Source: Lentinula raphanica
Lineage: Eukaryota; Basidiomycota; Agaricomycetes; Agaricales; Omphalotaceae
Length of the DNA: 64,000 nucleotides
Direction of reading: 5' to 3'
Assembly (NCBI GenBank): GCA_027919835.1
Contig: JANVFP010000018.1
Coordinates: 496,001-560,000, forward strand
Shown: one piece after another, positions 36,919 to 49,577 of the stretch
Position numbering within the stretch: position 1 is the first letter of the stretch
How the letters are laid out: each line of letters begins with the position of its first letter
Notes under the pieces: model-generated
The model's input: the letters and a program-made list of their open reading frames with translations, nothing else
Told to the model about the DNA's origin: nothing
Database searches by the model: none
Translations under genes and position numbers: made by a program

Positions 36919-38121
36919 ATTCTTCAGATTTTCCGCCTCTTTCCAAAATTCCACTCCGCGGTCAATTTTTCGTATTGGTCGAAGCTTGATCGACTATAAG
37001 ATTCAGGAAGCACATTCGTCGATGGTCGATAACTTTGTGGAAGGTCACGTATGTTCGAGCAAAATCACACAAGAAGCACTCTAGCCACGTCATTTTCGGG
37101 CAACTCAAGCTTACAATTGTCTAAAGATGAAGTTTTCGATTTTCTGGTGGCTCCCACAACTCGGAATTGCGTCAAGGCATTAAGAAGATATTTGTTGTTC
37201 CCTGTGTATCATCGATGGAACAATTCACGGTAGAAAGGGAGAAGTGAGTACTTGTATCAGGCAGGTGGGGCAGAGGTCCTTGACTACTGAGCATGTATAA
37301 TTCGAAACATGAGGCGACGACCTTATGCAAAAACCGCAAGGTGGTGTTACTCGTTGTATTTGGACCCGGGATGTTGTACAGCTTCAAATGACATCTGAAT
37401 GACACTGGCGTCCCAGCGACTCCGGTTCCATAGTCACTAGTATGTACTATTAAGAATGTACACAGATCCTACGAGCTTCAAATTCAGAGAACGGTCACTG
37501 CCTTTTTGTTCTGAAATCGTGAGGGCAGTCTAAAGGTTCCGTCGTGGTCCTACCCTTTTTCTTACTTTTTCTGAGATGTAAAATGACAACCCTATCCATA
37601 CCTGGACACCTGCATAGTTCAACGATGGTATGGGTACTATAAGTCCATCGTATATGCTTGGTTTCACATCAAGTTCATCCAATGACACGAGTCTTCCAAC
37701 AAATGAGGGATCAGAAAGCCAAAAAAACATTCGATAGAAGCGTAGGAAGTATATGAAGCTTCCAGCGAAGACCGGCGCCCAAAAAGTCTTCAGAAGCTTC
37801 ATCGCAATTTTTTAGGGACGACGAAACACATGTTTAACACGAGTCGAATGTACACTTCATTTTTCTGCCAAGCTTCCTAGAGCTTCCTTCAGAGTGATTT
37901 GATGTTCCCTGATAACAAAGGATACTCGGTTGCCGGTATGCACATCTCAACATAGCAAAGACCATTTCCCGAGTACATCGATAACCAGCGTTCGAGTTGG
38001 TCGACCTTCAGGACTATGCCGGGATTCGTGGCAGAAACTGTTGCAACATATCCTATCTCTCTAAGATACGATTATAGGTAAGATAATGAAATATGATACA
38101 TCCTTTAGATCGTAACAATAT

Positions 38122-41100
38122 TCACGCGTCTGGCAGGAAAGTCAGTTCCAAAAGAAGAACAGGAAGTGTAATGCATTTAGGACTCACAGTACGAAGTTCC
38201 AACCAGCATGGTAGATAGACTCTGTAGTTGATCTTCATCGAAGGCTGATTGGTCTTTATGCCAAGTGTCCTGAGCATTCAGGTCAGAGAAAAAGGGAGCG
38301 AGACGGCGTAACTTATGAGGATACACACCTGATGCGTCTGGAGCAAGGAAAAATCTCAACACCACTTCAATAAATCAAGAAATACGAACGACGAACCTTC
38401 TTGAACTCGGAAGCGCATTTCCTGATGGAGGTAGATATTGGGGAGGGTCAGTAGCATGAGGCGCTAGCACTGAAGCATACGGACGTCAAAATGCGGTCTA
38501 ATGTAACACAACATGAAACCCACATTCGGTCAGAGGAGGCATCCACGGCTCAACGGAGTATGGGAAACTTTCTATGAGAGCGCAGAGACCCAGGATCGCG
38601 GAGTGCAGAGTTCGTAAGCAGGCAGCATACGTAGGGTCTGATCTTGGAGGCAGTTTGGTTTTTCTCATTAAGGAGACAAAGCGTTTCTAGCAATGCGATG
38701 AAGCTAGACTCGCAGTAGCAAGACGATCTTCTTACCTTGAGCGGTAAAATGCTCTGACGCTGGGACACCCTAACCACTCCCGATAAGACCTTGGATGCCA
38801 TTTCTCGTACCTCGACATTTTCATCTGCAAGGCAATCGAGCAGAACATCCATGACGTTGGATACGCCATCTGGAGGTATGTATAGCAAGTTGCGGTAGAA
38901 GAACACAACCAAGGCGGGAAGTGCATGATGACGGATCCGCCAAGACTAGGTATTGTTTGTTAGTTTGACTAACTAGAAAGAAAATCTCGAGAGTACCGTG
39001 GAAGACTTGATGGCAGTCACGAAATGCCCCAAAATGATTTCTATGTGCTCTCGTACTGGTGTGACGGCGGACAGCACGTAAAGAACAGCAGTACTATATG
39101 TTTGTAGCTCCGAGCTATCGTTCAGCTCTGACATTCGTAGAATTTCAGGCCTAGCATAGGTGAGTTAGCATACAGTATACTAATTTGTAATGCAAGTATA
39201 CATCATCGGAACGGCATAGTTGAAGATCAAGCATGCTTGGGAGCCATAAGCAGAGTTCCAGATCCACTGCAGTACTGTGCCACAATGTCAGTTCCCATGG
39301 CCATATAACAAAGAGCAAACGGACATACGCGTCAAACCAACTTTGTCATACTCAGACAAGCTGACCCTGGGGGGAGGAAGACGCTCCTCCCTCCATTTTG
39401 GCAGCTGAGCGAGTAGCTCGGAAATCTTCTCTTGGTAAGGTGCCTCACTAAAAACAGGTAAGCAGAGTACCCTCAAAGCAGATCGCGTAACGCACCGGAT
39501 GCGGAGAGGGTCCTTTAATGTTTGACATGCTTCCAGGAGGAGATTCGTTGAGCCATAGTAAGGCTGCCATTGTATCTTAATAAAACTGTACAATAGATGT
39601 GCGACTTGAGTCCGAATCTATCTTTCGATGAGCCTGGGAATAAGCACCAAAGTCGTTGAAGGGCGCACCTCTGCGTACGACGTGTTTACATTATCCAGCA
39701 GCAAGTTCACGTATTTATCCGACAGCGGACTTATCAGGATACCCATATGATCGATCAGGATGGTGAAGATAGTGAGTGTCTTCGACACTGTCCGTATCAG
39801 TAATGAGTAGGCTAGAGGCAGAGAAGAGGTAAGCGAAGTTTCGTACTTTCAAAAGCCGAATCTCCGTTGAACTCCAGGGGAAGGCTCAGTATCCACTCGA
39901 CCAGAGGAGCATTACGTCGCGGATCACGATCTTCTAATATGCACTGTACATGATGATGATGAGGACACTTCACTAAGATTTGAAGCAGTGCGCCCACCGT
40001 GAAGATGCTTTCCCAGAAGTTGAGCGTATCTGGTTTGAGTTGAGCAAATAGACGACTTAGGCGATCCATTAACCATTTCCACAAATTATCTGTGTTAGTC
40101 TTCGACCAATGCTTCGAACCTGGAAGACCTCAGTGTTTAAAGAGGGGCGAGAGTCAATTTATATACCTCGAAAGAGGCCTGCCAGAACTTCGCCTCCTGC
40201 ACGTTGTTTATATTTGTCTGGGTCGAATAACAGTGGATCAATTGTTTCTAGTAGCGTGTCCAATCCATCACTCTCGAAAGTTTTGGCTATTTGATCCAGA
40301 AATCAGCAGGGTCCTACTAAGGCGGAAAGTGAGAGTTTTACCAAGACTCTTGATGTATGAGACATTCTCGGAACGGATTTCAATAGTAGAGTGAGTCTTG
40401 GCCGATTCTTGACCCCAAAGGAGGAGGAGTTTACTGTAGTAGTCAGAAGTGGTGATCGTAGATCTGATGGCCTGTAGGAAAGGCGTGGATTCGATACGCC
40501 AGGGCATCACAAATCCATCATATACTCGTTTATAGCCACGGATTTGGGGGGCCCACTGTAGAAACCCTGTGCGAATCTTGTCAAAAAAGATACTAGATAC
40601 ACAACATCAGAAATCAGCCTTGGGGCAGGAAGTAGAGACCGTACGTCTCCGCAGTAGAAGGTGATTGCCAGGACGCGACAAACACAGCAGGATCTGATAC
40701 ATCCACCATTACATGAAGGGGATTTGTCCATTCCTCTGCCCAAAGCTCTCGTTCCGACTTAGCGTAAGCGCGGTATTTCATGTGAGCAAGGATTTTTATT
40801 ATCGCACTGTGTCATATAACCATTTGTCAGCGAGCTAGAGCCCAAAGCCACACACTACACTTGCCGTTGAGAATTCCTTCGTATACTTGGTTGCGGAGAT
40901 GTTGAATTTTGCAGCAAGAACTCCACAGCTGAAGCAGGTAAAGGTGTATCGCGTCGAATCAAAGTGTTCAACATTCTCAACGCCATTTGTTCGTATCGCC
41001 ACTAGGAAAATCTCAGCTATATTGATAGAAGCAAGAACACCGTCAAAGTATCTCACGTGCGTATTTGGACGCGAACCGATCTCAACAATAGCAGATATCT

Positions 41101-44100
41101 AGGAAAAAGCCGCCTTGTATCAAAGTTCAAGAATCAATAAATGTTATGCTTACTGTCTTTTCATACGTTGCATTTCTCTTGGATACCCGAATGGGAGCTT
41201 TGCGCAGAGCATCCGCTAGTAGTTCTTCCGGTATGAAATGTGAGGAAAAGTCTTGCTGAAGTTGTGAAAGAGCTTGATCTATAGTGGGCGTCTGTAACGA
41301 GTATGCATCCGTATGAAGTACTTCTTCATGAAGATGCATTAAACAATCAGACGCAAAACTGTTAACCAGTTTCTGGATCGACGGCTGAAAGAGGACATGA
41401 GATCCACAAGCGGAAAGGGAAGGACCAAAGATACCTTTTCTTCGTGTTGGCACTCGAGAAGCGAAATCAGATATTGGGTATGAAAATGTTCGTCTATTTG
41501 TTTCGTGAGAACAGGACGCGCATCCGACTGAAAGACAATGACCTGCTAACGCATAGCTCATTATTCCCTTATCGCCTAGAACATATAGTGCGCCCTTCAT
41601 TCTATCTGGGTCGTTTCCTTTGGTAAGTGCGTTGAGAAGAACGTCCAGAGTGGATCGAGTGGATCGAACATAGATCTACATTGTCGAATAAGGAGTGTTA
41701 TTCAAAATATGGCGGATGACATACCCCGTAAACATTCATTAGGACACCCTGTGCATGGCTGAAGAACAGTTGAGTTTCAAAAATTGCAATAGACAGCAAT
41801 CTTTCTTACCGACGAACCCGCGTATAAGGTGAAAGAGATGATTCGACAAGTTCTCGGATCAGCTCATCATCGAGGGCAGATCGACTGCGGTATAACGACT
41901 GCATGTACACTCGACCGCTATGATAGACTTGGGCACGCTTGGAATGAACCAGCCTTGCGCTTTCAACTTGCTTTGGCCATAAACGGTTCAAACTATGATA
42001 ACACAGATTAGACAACATCAGAGGACGAGGGGATATTGTGTAGAGCTTACCTTCTTGACGTCGAGTAATTTTTGTATAGAGAGTCATATTGGCTTTTGCT
42101 GAGACCATACTCAAGTAGGTACACGTCGATTGCTTTTGAAACACTGATCACTGCGTCGATGTGATCTTCGCCTTCACGCTTCTGACGAAGAGCGCGCGCT
42201 GCTGTCAAAATAACTTTGCCAAAGTGTTCTTTACATGCCGAGACCCGCTGATGTCTTGGATCGCTCGAGTCTGTAAGCGTGAAACCAGCTTCGACATCAA
42301 GGTGTGTGATGAGGAGGTCGAGTGTTTCCGTGTCTTCGTAGAGATGCTGATTTTCCACAGTCTTTTTTCCCTCTTTCAAAAACGTTGAAAGCCCTGCCCA
42401 GATCGATTTAGAAAAGTGGATAAATCTGGGTGGAGTTAGGAAATCGGACCTGATATGCTACAAAGGTTCAAGCACTCACCGACAGAAGTCATTACGATCA
42501 GCATTGTCCCATGATGAGATTCTGGCTAGCAGTTCCTCAATTTTGGCCAACGTCGGTGAAGCAACCTCATCGAGTATTTGCAACACCATGTCAATTTCAG
42601 GCTCGGATGGTACTAAAGCAGCAATAAGCAAACGTGAGCTCACAGGATGTCCGAAAATGGCTACGTACCATGCCAATTGATCTCAACTTCCTCTTTCTTG
42701 TAGAATTTTCCCCAATATAGATTATGGTTCTGGTCGAACTCTGTGAGACAGAGGTTCACTAAGTTGGCACCACAATCAGAGCAAACATAAAACGGACCAG
42801 CGTCATTCCATTCTGTGGCGTTAACGAAACGATTGTCTTGAGGGTAAACTCCAGTGAGAGTGTGGAGGATCTGAATGGGGTTCGTAAGCTACGTTCACAG
42901 CAGACAAGCCGACTCCCTCACTCTCGTTATGAGATATCCAGTACCAGAGTAGCCTCTCTCGTTCTTGGTCTTGTCTCGAAGGAGTTTGATCAGTGGAATC
43001 AGAGTGTCTTTATGCTTGACGATCTAGAGAAAATTTCAAACATGAATAAAAATACAGAGAGACACAATGTATACCTCAAGTCCACCATGTCCTAAACATC
43101 CCCTCAAGATGGCCAGGTCTGACGACAGCATCAGTCAGCGAAAATATACGAGCAATCCATCTATCAGCTCACTCCAATGAAGCGTAGTGTCAGAAGGTAT
43201 TACGGAGTGTGTAGAAGTTGTCCTTGTACTCGACGCCCCATGTTTCAACTCTTCTTCGATCTGCATTGAGCAATAGGGTATGAACTTTGCCATTGTTGGC
43301 CCTGGATGGGCCCTTGCTAAACAGCCGACGAGCTGTCCAAATGCGCGGACCGCATTGGATTTAGCATTCGTTGTGGCATAGTCATATACCAGTTTCAACA
43401 CCAAATCGAATAATTGATCTGAAAGGTGCAGACAAACGATATCCATCATATTCTTTATGGATTTCACTACCCTTTCTTCGCTTTTGCCACCTGTCATGTT
43501 CTTGCGGCCTCCTTCCTCAGGAAGATTCTCGTACAATGCAAATACGCGTCGGAAAAGAGCCACGACCCAATCTGCCAAAGGAAAATCAGGCCAGAAGACC
43601 TTACTGGCTGAAGAACAACGAACTTACCAGCGAAACCGGCGGTGCTGTCTCGTACCAAAGCTCTCTCTTCGCTCCTGCTCAGAGTGGGCATCCCTGCTTC
43701 AACTCCAGCAGGTAGTTGAGTCTCGTCATCATCAACTTCCATGTGCCCTACATCGTCTGTCAAAGGAGCACCGGAATGGTGAATCGATAGATCTCCGAGT
43801 TTGATGTATTGAACTGTCGCTAATATGAACATCGCGGCGAAAACAGTTTTCGCTGGATCGTTCTACGAACAAAGTCAGGACCAAGAATCATACGAGCTTG
43901 TAGAAGGGAACGCACGACATCGATTCCAGGCAGGGAAAGCTCAAGTAGAGGGATTACATGTTTTTGACCGCGCATCCAGACACTTTCTGTAGTCAAAGGT
44001 CGAGGAATACCGGCAAGCATGCTCAATACAGCAGTAGTTCGATGGGTCTCATTTACTACTTCGAGACCACTGTAAGATCGCTCCAGGAGATCCGGCATGA

Positions 44101-45999
44101 TGAGGGAGGGTTCCAACATGGCCAGAATGCGGAGAGCGCCTTGAGTGAAGCCCATGCTCACAGGGTCTTTGGCGAACATGGCAAGAAGCGCAGGAGTGCG
44201 TAGGGTAGTAACGAACGCCTTTCGCATGTCCGAGGTCATTCGACGAGTCTGTGCATACGATTGTTCAGATCCTGTGCGAGAGCGGGGCAGTGAAACACCT
44301 TACCACAGGAGTTTTGCAAAGTTCGCTTTTCTCCTCCTGAACTCGATTGGAAAATTCGGTTGCGAGGTGTTTCAGGAAGGTTGCAAGCTGCGTGTACATC
44401 ATGATCAAGCAGAACTCTGAACTACACAGCCAAGACTTACGCTGATTGACCATTGACCCGAATTTGACGGATGGAAAAAGGATTCTGTGCTGGTTATCAG
44501 TCGTTCCAGTGTATCGAGAGCCTTGGAACCAGCGAGATAGCCGCTGGTCTTCGAAGCAGGATCAGTGGAGCTGGACTCTTTGACGGGTCCATCGGTAGAG
44601 ATGGAGTAGACCAAGATTTTAGCAAGAGCAGCTGCAAATCGGCTGAGTAATGGAAAGATGAATCGAATTCGATCGCTTACATTGCCTGCTGATTGTTTTC
44701 TTGATTCTGAGCGATTGGGGATTTGCCAGGCTGTCTGCATGACTTGCGGTCGTTGAAGATCCCTGATCTCATGGGAAATATTAGTATGAGGAATCTTTGG
44801 GATGAATGTTGATAACGGACCCTAGTTATACCAACGGGAACATCTGAACATGTGTCTGAGTACTGGTCCCACAGCAGTTACAGTACGAAACTCACTCATC
44901 GAACCCAGGCCTTTGCCGATTAACACATCCCACTGGTTTTCTGTCCAAATTCCAATATCCTTCCAAGCGGCCTTCCCTGTTACATCCTCTTCAGCCGGAC
45001 CTGCAATATACTCCTCCGAAAGTTCCCCCGCAAGTTCAAGGAACCTCTCGTCAAGTATTCCAGAGTTGAACGCCTCCCAGAGTTTGAATATGAATGGCAG
45101 ATATTCATTGGAATGGGTTAGAGGCAGGAAAGATGTCATGACGGGAACCATAGTAAGCACAGTCTATCATAATTTGGTTAAGCTGGCTGTGAGGTCAAAT
45201 GAGGAGTTATCAACACACCTCTTGAGTGAGAATTGGTAGGAATGTGGACAGCATCTCTTGGACTTCGTTCCCTGGATAGAAGCGTTTGCATTGTTCCGCC
45301 ACAAATAATAGTATGTTGATAAAGTTTCGCCTGGAAAGTCAATTTGGTTAATTGCCACGTAACAAAGTAGAGATAACGTTACGAGGTATCTTGTATGCGC
45401 GCCTTGACCCATAGTTCCTTCTGTAAACTGAGCCAGAGAGGCTTCCAGGGCAGTTGGAGATCTGTAATTTCAAGTTTATACTTTCCACCTTTGGAGACGA
45501 GTAAACGAGAGATCATTTCAGCCCAGCTGCGAATTACGCGCGCTTCGATTCCAGGAAGCATGCAAAGTTCATAGTATAATCGAACTAGTTTAGCACGGGT
45601 AGACTTGTGTATAGGGTATCGCATGAGCATCCAGCTAGGGTATTGTGAACGAGACTTGACAAAACGATCAAGAGGGAGTCAGACGTACCACTGCAACATC
45701 TTATCCCAAACCGTCATGACATGCCAATTCTGCGTTTGAGCGCATACAGTGATCTTTCCGACGATTTCTTCCAATCGTGCCTGCATGTATTCGGGGGTCT
45801 CGCATTCGTATGGTACAGAATTGAGGTAACTCTGGAGGGATCGCATCTGCGTGTCGTATGAGGACGGATCAATGACATCCTCGGCAGGAGTGTCTGAGAA
45901 AGACATATCATCGTCCTCCATGTTCAAGTCGGCAAGGATAGAAGAGTAGAGATTATCGGTTTCTAGTTGCAAGGCAGCAGCTATGTTATCAAGAGACAT
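38122..45999 (-). CDS. BLM10: Proteasome activator Blm10/PA200 family protein, copy 2 (complete)
   Basis: This is a very large HEAT-repeat 20S-proteasome activator with about 30 short introns. The start MSLDNIAAALQLETDNLYSS is followed by an acidic stretch. Family blocks include LPWKPLWLSLQKELWVKARI near 45440, NAVRAFGQLVGCLARAHPGP near 43330, a Cys pair VCSDCGANLVNLC near 42750, LTDSSDPRHQ near 42270, and THWRYEQMALRMLNTLIRRD near 40950. The tail runs QDTWHKDQ ... GTSYYA. The C-terminal YYA is formed by joining TCG TAC T (38190s) to AC GCG TGA (38122-38129), the same codon phase as in copy 1. I saw no inactivating stop. The gene is divergent from the AIM18-like gene with 196 bases between start codons. 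Some exon borders are uncertain. Confidence 0.88.
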
Positions 46000-46127
46000 G
46001 ATATAGATAGATATGAGAGACTCACAGCTGTTGAAATCTGGTTTTATATCGCAGATGACGCGTTCAAATGATTGCGGCTATCGAGTGGCTTTATCAGTAC
46101 TGGTACAAGGCTTGACAATGGAAATGT

Positions 46128-46163
46128 ACGCGCGTCTGAAACGACGCGCGTTTAGGCGCCAAA
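46128..46163. promoter_or_regulatory. Inverted ACGCGCGTC sites and E2F-like site in a divergent promoter
   Basis: ACGCGCGTC (46128-46136) and its reverse complement (46143-46151) are six bases apart. They are followed by GGCGCCAAA (46155-46163), which resembles an E2F/SBF-type G1/S element. The cluster lies between the start codons of Blm10 copy 2 and the AIM18-like gene. Function is inferred from motif likeness only. Confidence 0.45.
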
Positions 46164-46195
46164 TTATGCTTACCTAATCCTGCTTCTTCCTTCTG

Positions 46196-47267
46196 ATGTC
46201 ACTACTGGCCAACTTGAAAACTCTACGTTTTCGGAGAAATGCCTTGGTGAATTCAGCGCGTTGCTACGCGCATACAGCGACTCCTCGTCGACTTTCAACA
46301 AGAGGCCTGCTTTGGGGTGCTGCTGGTGCTACATTGACCGTGTCTGTCGCCTTCGCTTTCCGCCAGAATACTACCATTCGTCTCGATGCTAATGTCGTTC
46401 CGCCCATCGAACCTGCCTCGGAAGATACAGAGTTCTTTGGTGTGTATACCAGTCTTACCCACAAGTAGCAGGTCTCATGATATCCGTAGTTGACCCGGCA
46501 ACTGGTATCAAGTTTCCGAAGACAATCAAGGTCGCTTCTAAAGTCCCACTACCTATGCTCACATTGGTCGGAGCAGGGGTTAGAACCGTATCTTTTCTGC
46601 ATATCCAAGTGTATTCAGTTGGATTCTATGCAGATTTGCACAATCCAAAATTAAAGGTACGTCCTATAACACTCCCAGGCGCGATTACATCAATGTTCAC
46701 CGTACAGTGAAATCATACAGCTCGAATCAACCATGACACCGGATGAAAAGATAAACGAGATTGTCAAAAACTGTGCCTGCGAAATACGAATTGGTGTGCT
46801 TCAATGCTTGAACCTTCTCCTTATGCTGGCTGATTGCTGCACTTCCAAGTTCCAACCAGAAATACCTCGTATTCACATCTACGGGATGCCTTCATACGTG
46901 CAATAACTTCCAGGCTAAGGGACGGTCGAAAGAACGGCACGATCACCGAAGAGGAAGCCCTCGAAGCAGCATCTCCCATCCGCAAACTCAAGACCCTATT
47001 CCCCAACACTGCTCTTACGAAACACTCAGCGTTGGATATTTTCCTTTATCCACCTATTCCAGGGAAGCCCAGAGCACTGACGTTCCGTGATCTTGGATCC
47101 GTTGAAAGTGATTGGGTTGCTAGAGAGTTTGTTTTACATTACTTCGAGGGTGCAGGACCTAGTCCAGCTGTGAGTTCCTGTTTGATATTCTGTTATAAGT
47201 TGCTGTGCTGAATACCCGCTAGCTCAAAAAGATGGTAGTAGAAAATGTTGAGCTACTCCAAAATTAA
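46196..47267 (+). CDS. Chalcone-isomerase-fold mitochondrial protein (AIM18/AIM46-like)
   Basis: The N-terminus MSLLANLKTLRFRRNALVN is basic and fits a mitochondrial presequence. A hydrophobic stretch (LLWGAAGATLTVSVAFAF) may anchor it in the inner membrane. The chalcone-isomerase-like domain starts VDPATGIKFPKTIKV and contains LTLVGAGVRTVSFLHIQVYS and GFYADLHNPKLK. Later blocks are SHLRDAFIRAITSRL and LTFRDLGSVESDWVAREF. The end is KKMVVENVELLQN. Four introns restore the frame. Fungal members are called AIM18/AIM46 after inheritance phenotypes of yeast mitochondria. They probably bind fatty-acid-like ligands rather than act on chalcones. Confidence 0.8.
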
Positions 47268-47454
47268 TATGAAACCTCTCCGTGTTTCTTTCTATGCCGT
47301 CAGCGACATACATGGCTACTATTTTGGGCGAGCTGATAATGAGAACGACGCACTGGACAATCATCCAGGTGACCTTGGGTGGGCCGATGTTCACCCGTTG
47401 TCCTTGCATTTAACGGAGCGCGTTAGCCTGTTTATCTCCCAACCTTTTGCCGCC

Positions 47455-48599
47455 ATGACCCAGCAGTACAAGTATCTCTCTCGTTTGTGTTTTTACGCAG
47501 TATTTGAGTCGTACGAATCCATTGACATCATGTATAGCTGAACAGGTCGAACACTTCCTCGAACATGGATACATCGTGATCAAGAATGGGTTCAGCGAGG
47601 AGAAAGCAGAGGAATGGACAAAGACGATGTGGGTACGACTTGGTCTCGATCCCAACGACAAAACGTCATGGACTCGAGACCGAATCCATATGCCATGGCA
47701 CCGTAAGGAGAGGGTGGCGACCTTCGCTCCCAAGGTGAGCCGCTGACCATGATGAGCGGTATGTGTATGGTGCGAGGGTCCTCGACAGGTCTGGGACGCA
47801 ATGCAAGATCTCCTTGGAGGAGCGGACCGAATCGACGAAGACGATAGCCGCTGGGGAGACAGCTTCATTGTGAACTTGGGGAATGAGACGCTGGAGAACG
47901 TAACTGAGCACATCCATCCTAAGGATCTAGATAACTGGCACGTTGACGGCGATTTTTTCGTCAGTTCTCACACATTCTATTCTTACCTTGTCAGCACTTA
48001 AGCTCACGTCTCCATTTCTGAAGGTTCACTACCTTGATTCTCCCGAGCAAGCCTTGCTCGTTATTCCGATATTCTCAAACATCAAGCCTGGCGGAGGGGG
48101 AACGTATATTGCTCCAGAAGGTATCCAGATGATTGCTCGGTACTTGGCTTCCCACCCGGAAGGTGTGATGCCGACTGGACTCTCATTCACACCCTCCACT
48201 ACTACTTGTACCGATTTCAAGGAGGATCCGGGATATTGGTCGCATCTGAAAGAAGTGCAGAATTGTACGCAGTTCGTGGAAATGGTCGGAGAAGTTGGGG
48301 ACGTGGTCTTGTTGCATCCTCTGATGCTTCATTCGGCGGCGAAAAATTACCTTCGTCAGCCCCGTATCATTACTAACCCTCCGGTTTCGTTGAAGGAGCC
48401 ATTTGATTTCGCGAGGGAAAGGGAAGACGACTACAGTCTCGTCGAGAAGAAAACCCTCAAAGCCCTCGGAGTGGACCGGCTCGACTTCCATATCACGACC
48501 GAGCGACGAAGAATGACGCCGAAGAGGGTTGGTGTTCAAGCGCAGCTTCTTGCAGAGGAAAAGCAGAGATTGAGGCAGCGTGGTCTGCCGGTGTACTAG
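47455..48599 (+). CDS. Phytanoyl-CoA dioxygenase (PhyH) family protein
   Basis: This is a 2-oxoglutarate/Fe(II)-dependent oxygenase. Removing an intron with a GTTTGT donor joins MTQQYKYLS to PEQVEHFLEHGYIVIKNGF, the usual N-terminal helix-strand of the family. The iron site is visible as DNWHVDGDFF (H-x-D). The distal His is in VVLLHPLMLHSAAKNYLR, followed by the 2OG-binding Arg in QPRIITNPPVSL. The C-terminal 60 residues are charged and helical (LLAEEKQRLRQRGLPVY). No targeting signal is evident. The substrate is unknown; many fungal members act on small molecules rather than phytanoyl-CoA. The gene follows the AIM18-like gene on the same strand with 187 bases between. Confidence 0.85.
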
Positions 48600-48630
48600 A
48601 CGAGTTTGCGCCATTTCACACGTGCTCACG

Positions 48631-48822
48631 ACGCGTTGGTCACGGCGAAGTCGTGTCGTTTGATGGAGATCAACAAGTTTATCACTCCATTCAGTATGTA
48701 GCCCCTGTATCGTTCAGAGAAAACATTGAACTTTGGAAGTCATTTACGCGTTACAATGGTGTCTGAAAATCGCGAAATGAGTTTTTGTGGCCTGTCGAAA
48801 GACAAAGGAGTCAACGACGCGT
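48631..48822 (+). promoter_or_regulatory. Three MCB (ACGCGT) elements upstream of histone H3
   Basis: ACGCGT occurs at 48631-48636, 48746-48751 and 48817-48822, all within 360 bases of the H3 start codon. MluI cell-cycle boxes bind MBF-type factors and drive late-G1/S transcription, which suits a replication-linked histone. Confidence 0.5.
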
Positions 48823-48856
48823 TAGAAAGACATCACGTGCCCATAGGATTAGCCGC

Positions 48857-48863
48857 TATAAAA
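48857..48863 (+). promoter_or_regulatory. TATA box of histone H3
   Basis: TATAAAA lies 135 bases upstream of the ATG and 35 bases after the nearest ACGCGT element. Confidence 0.6.
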
Positions 48864-48991
48864 CGCGACCCGCCTCCGTTTGTGCCTCTTGTTCATCATC
48901 CACCACCACCTCAGGCAAGTCAACCTCCGCCACTTCAAGATACATATCCTCTTTTTCTCTCTATCATCCTCTGTTCTATACACAATTCCGA

Positions 48992-49577
48992 ATGGCTCGT
49001 ACTAAGCAGACCGCTCGTAAATCCACTGGAGGTTAGTTCGCTGCCGACGTTCTTTGTTCATCGTCCTCAAAATCGTGTTTTCACTCATAGGAAAGGCTCC
49101 TCGTAAACAACTCGCTGGTAAGGCCGCGAGGAAGACTGCCCAGGTGAGTGAGCTTATGATACTTGAAGCAAGCAATAACTAATAATAACATTCTCTACAG
49201 ACCGCAGCTGGTGGAGTCAAGAAGCCCCATCGCTTCAGGCCCGGAACCGTCGCTCTCCGTGAAATTAGACGTTACCAGAAGTCGACGGAGTTACTCATCC
49301 GCAAGCTCCCTTTCCAAAGACTCGTTCGTGAAATCGCGCAGGATTTCAAGGTGCGTTGCTTTACTAGTTCCTTCGTATCCATCGACTCATTTGTCTTTGT
49401 CTTTAGACCGACTTGCGTTTCCAATCTTCTGCTGTCATGGCCCTTCAGGAAGCCGCTGAAGCTTACCTTGTCTCGCTCTTCGAGGACACTAACCTTGCCG
49501 CTATCCACGCTAAGCGTGTCACTATTCAGCCCAAGGATCTCGCCCTCGCTCGCCGATTGAGGGGCGAGAGGAACTAG
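48992..49577 (+). CDS. Histone H3
   Basis: Four exons give a core histone of 137 codons including Met. It starts [19 protein letters not shown], ends [12 protein letters not shown], and holds the normal histone-fold core ([19 protein letters not shown]). K4, K9, K14, K18, K23, K27 and K36 equivalents are all present. Two tail positions are unusual. Residue 22 is Gly (QLAGKAARK) instead of Thr or Ser. The segment after K27 reads [11 protein letters not shown], one residue longer than the usual SAPATGGVKK. That insertion sits at the second intron junction (CAG|ACC). The only in-frame splice I can find keeps it. Upstream MCB and TATA elements suggest S-phase expression. Confidence 0.95.

Larger units (their letters stand above)
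35027..38121. other. Gene-poor stretch of 3.1 kb containing a MITE-like element
   Basis: No convincing gene was found between the CCCH gene and Blm10 copy 2. A 90-residue minus-strand frame at 37530-37802 is hydrophobic at its N-terminus, but I do not recognise it. The inverted-repeat element at 36520-36918 is the main structure. Confidence 0.4.

Noticed and set aside
37530..37802. 90-residue minus-strand frame beginning MKLLKTFWAPVFAG
   Set aside because: Hydrophobic start but no recognised domain, no linked exons and no homologue I know; could be chance.
40835..41056. Minus-strand frame with FFSCGVLAAKFN-like sequence inside Blm10 copy 2
   Set aside because: It is a shadow. The conserved Blm10 block (WRYEQMALRMLNTLIRRD) is in another frame of the same bases.
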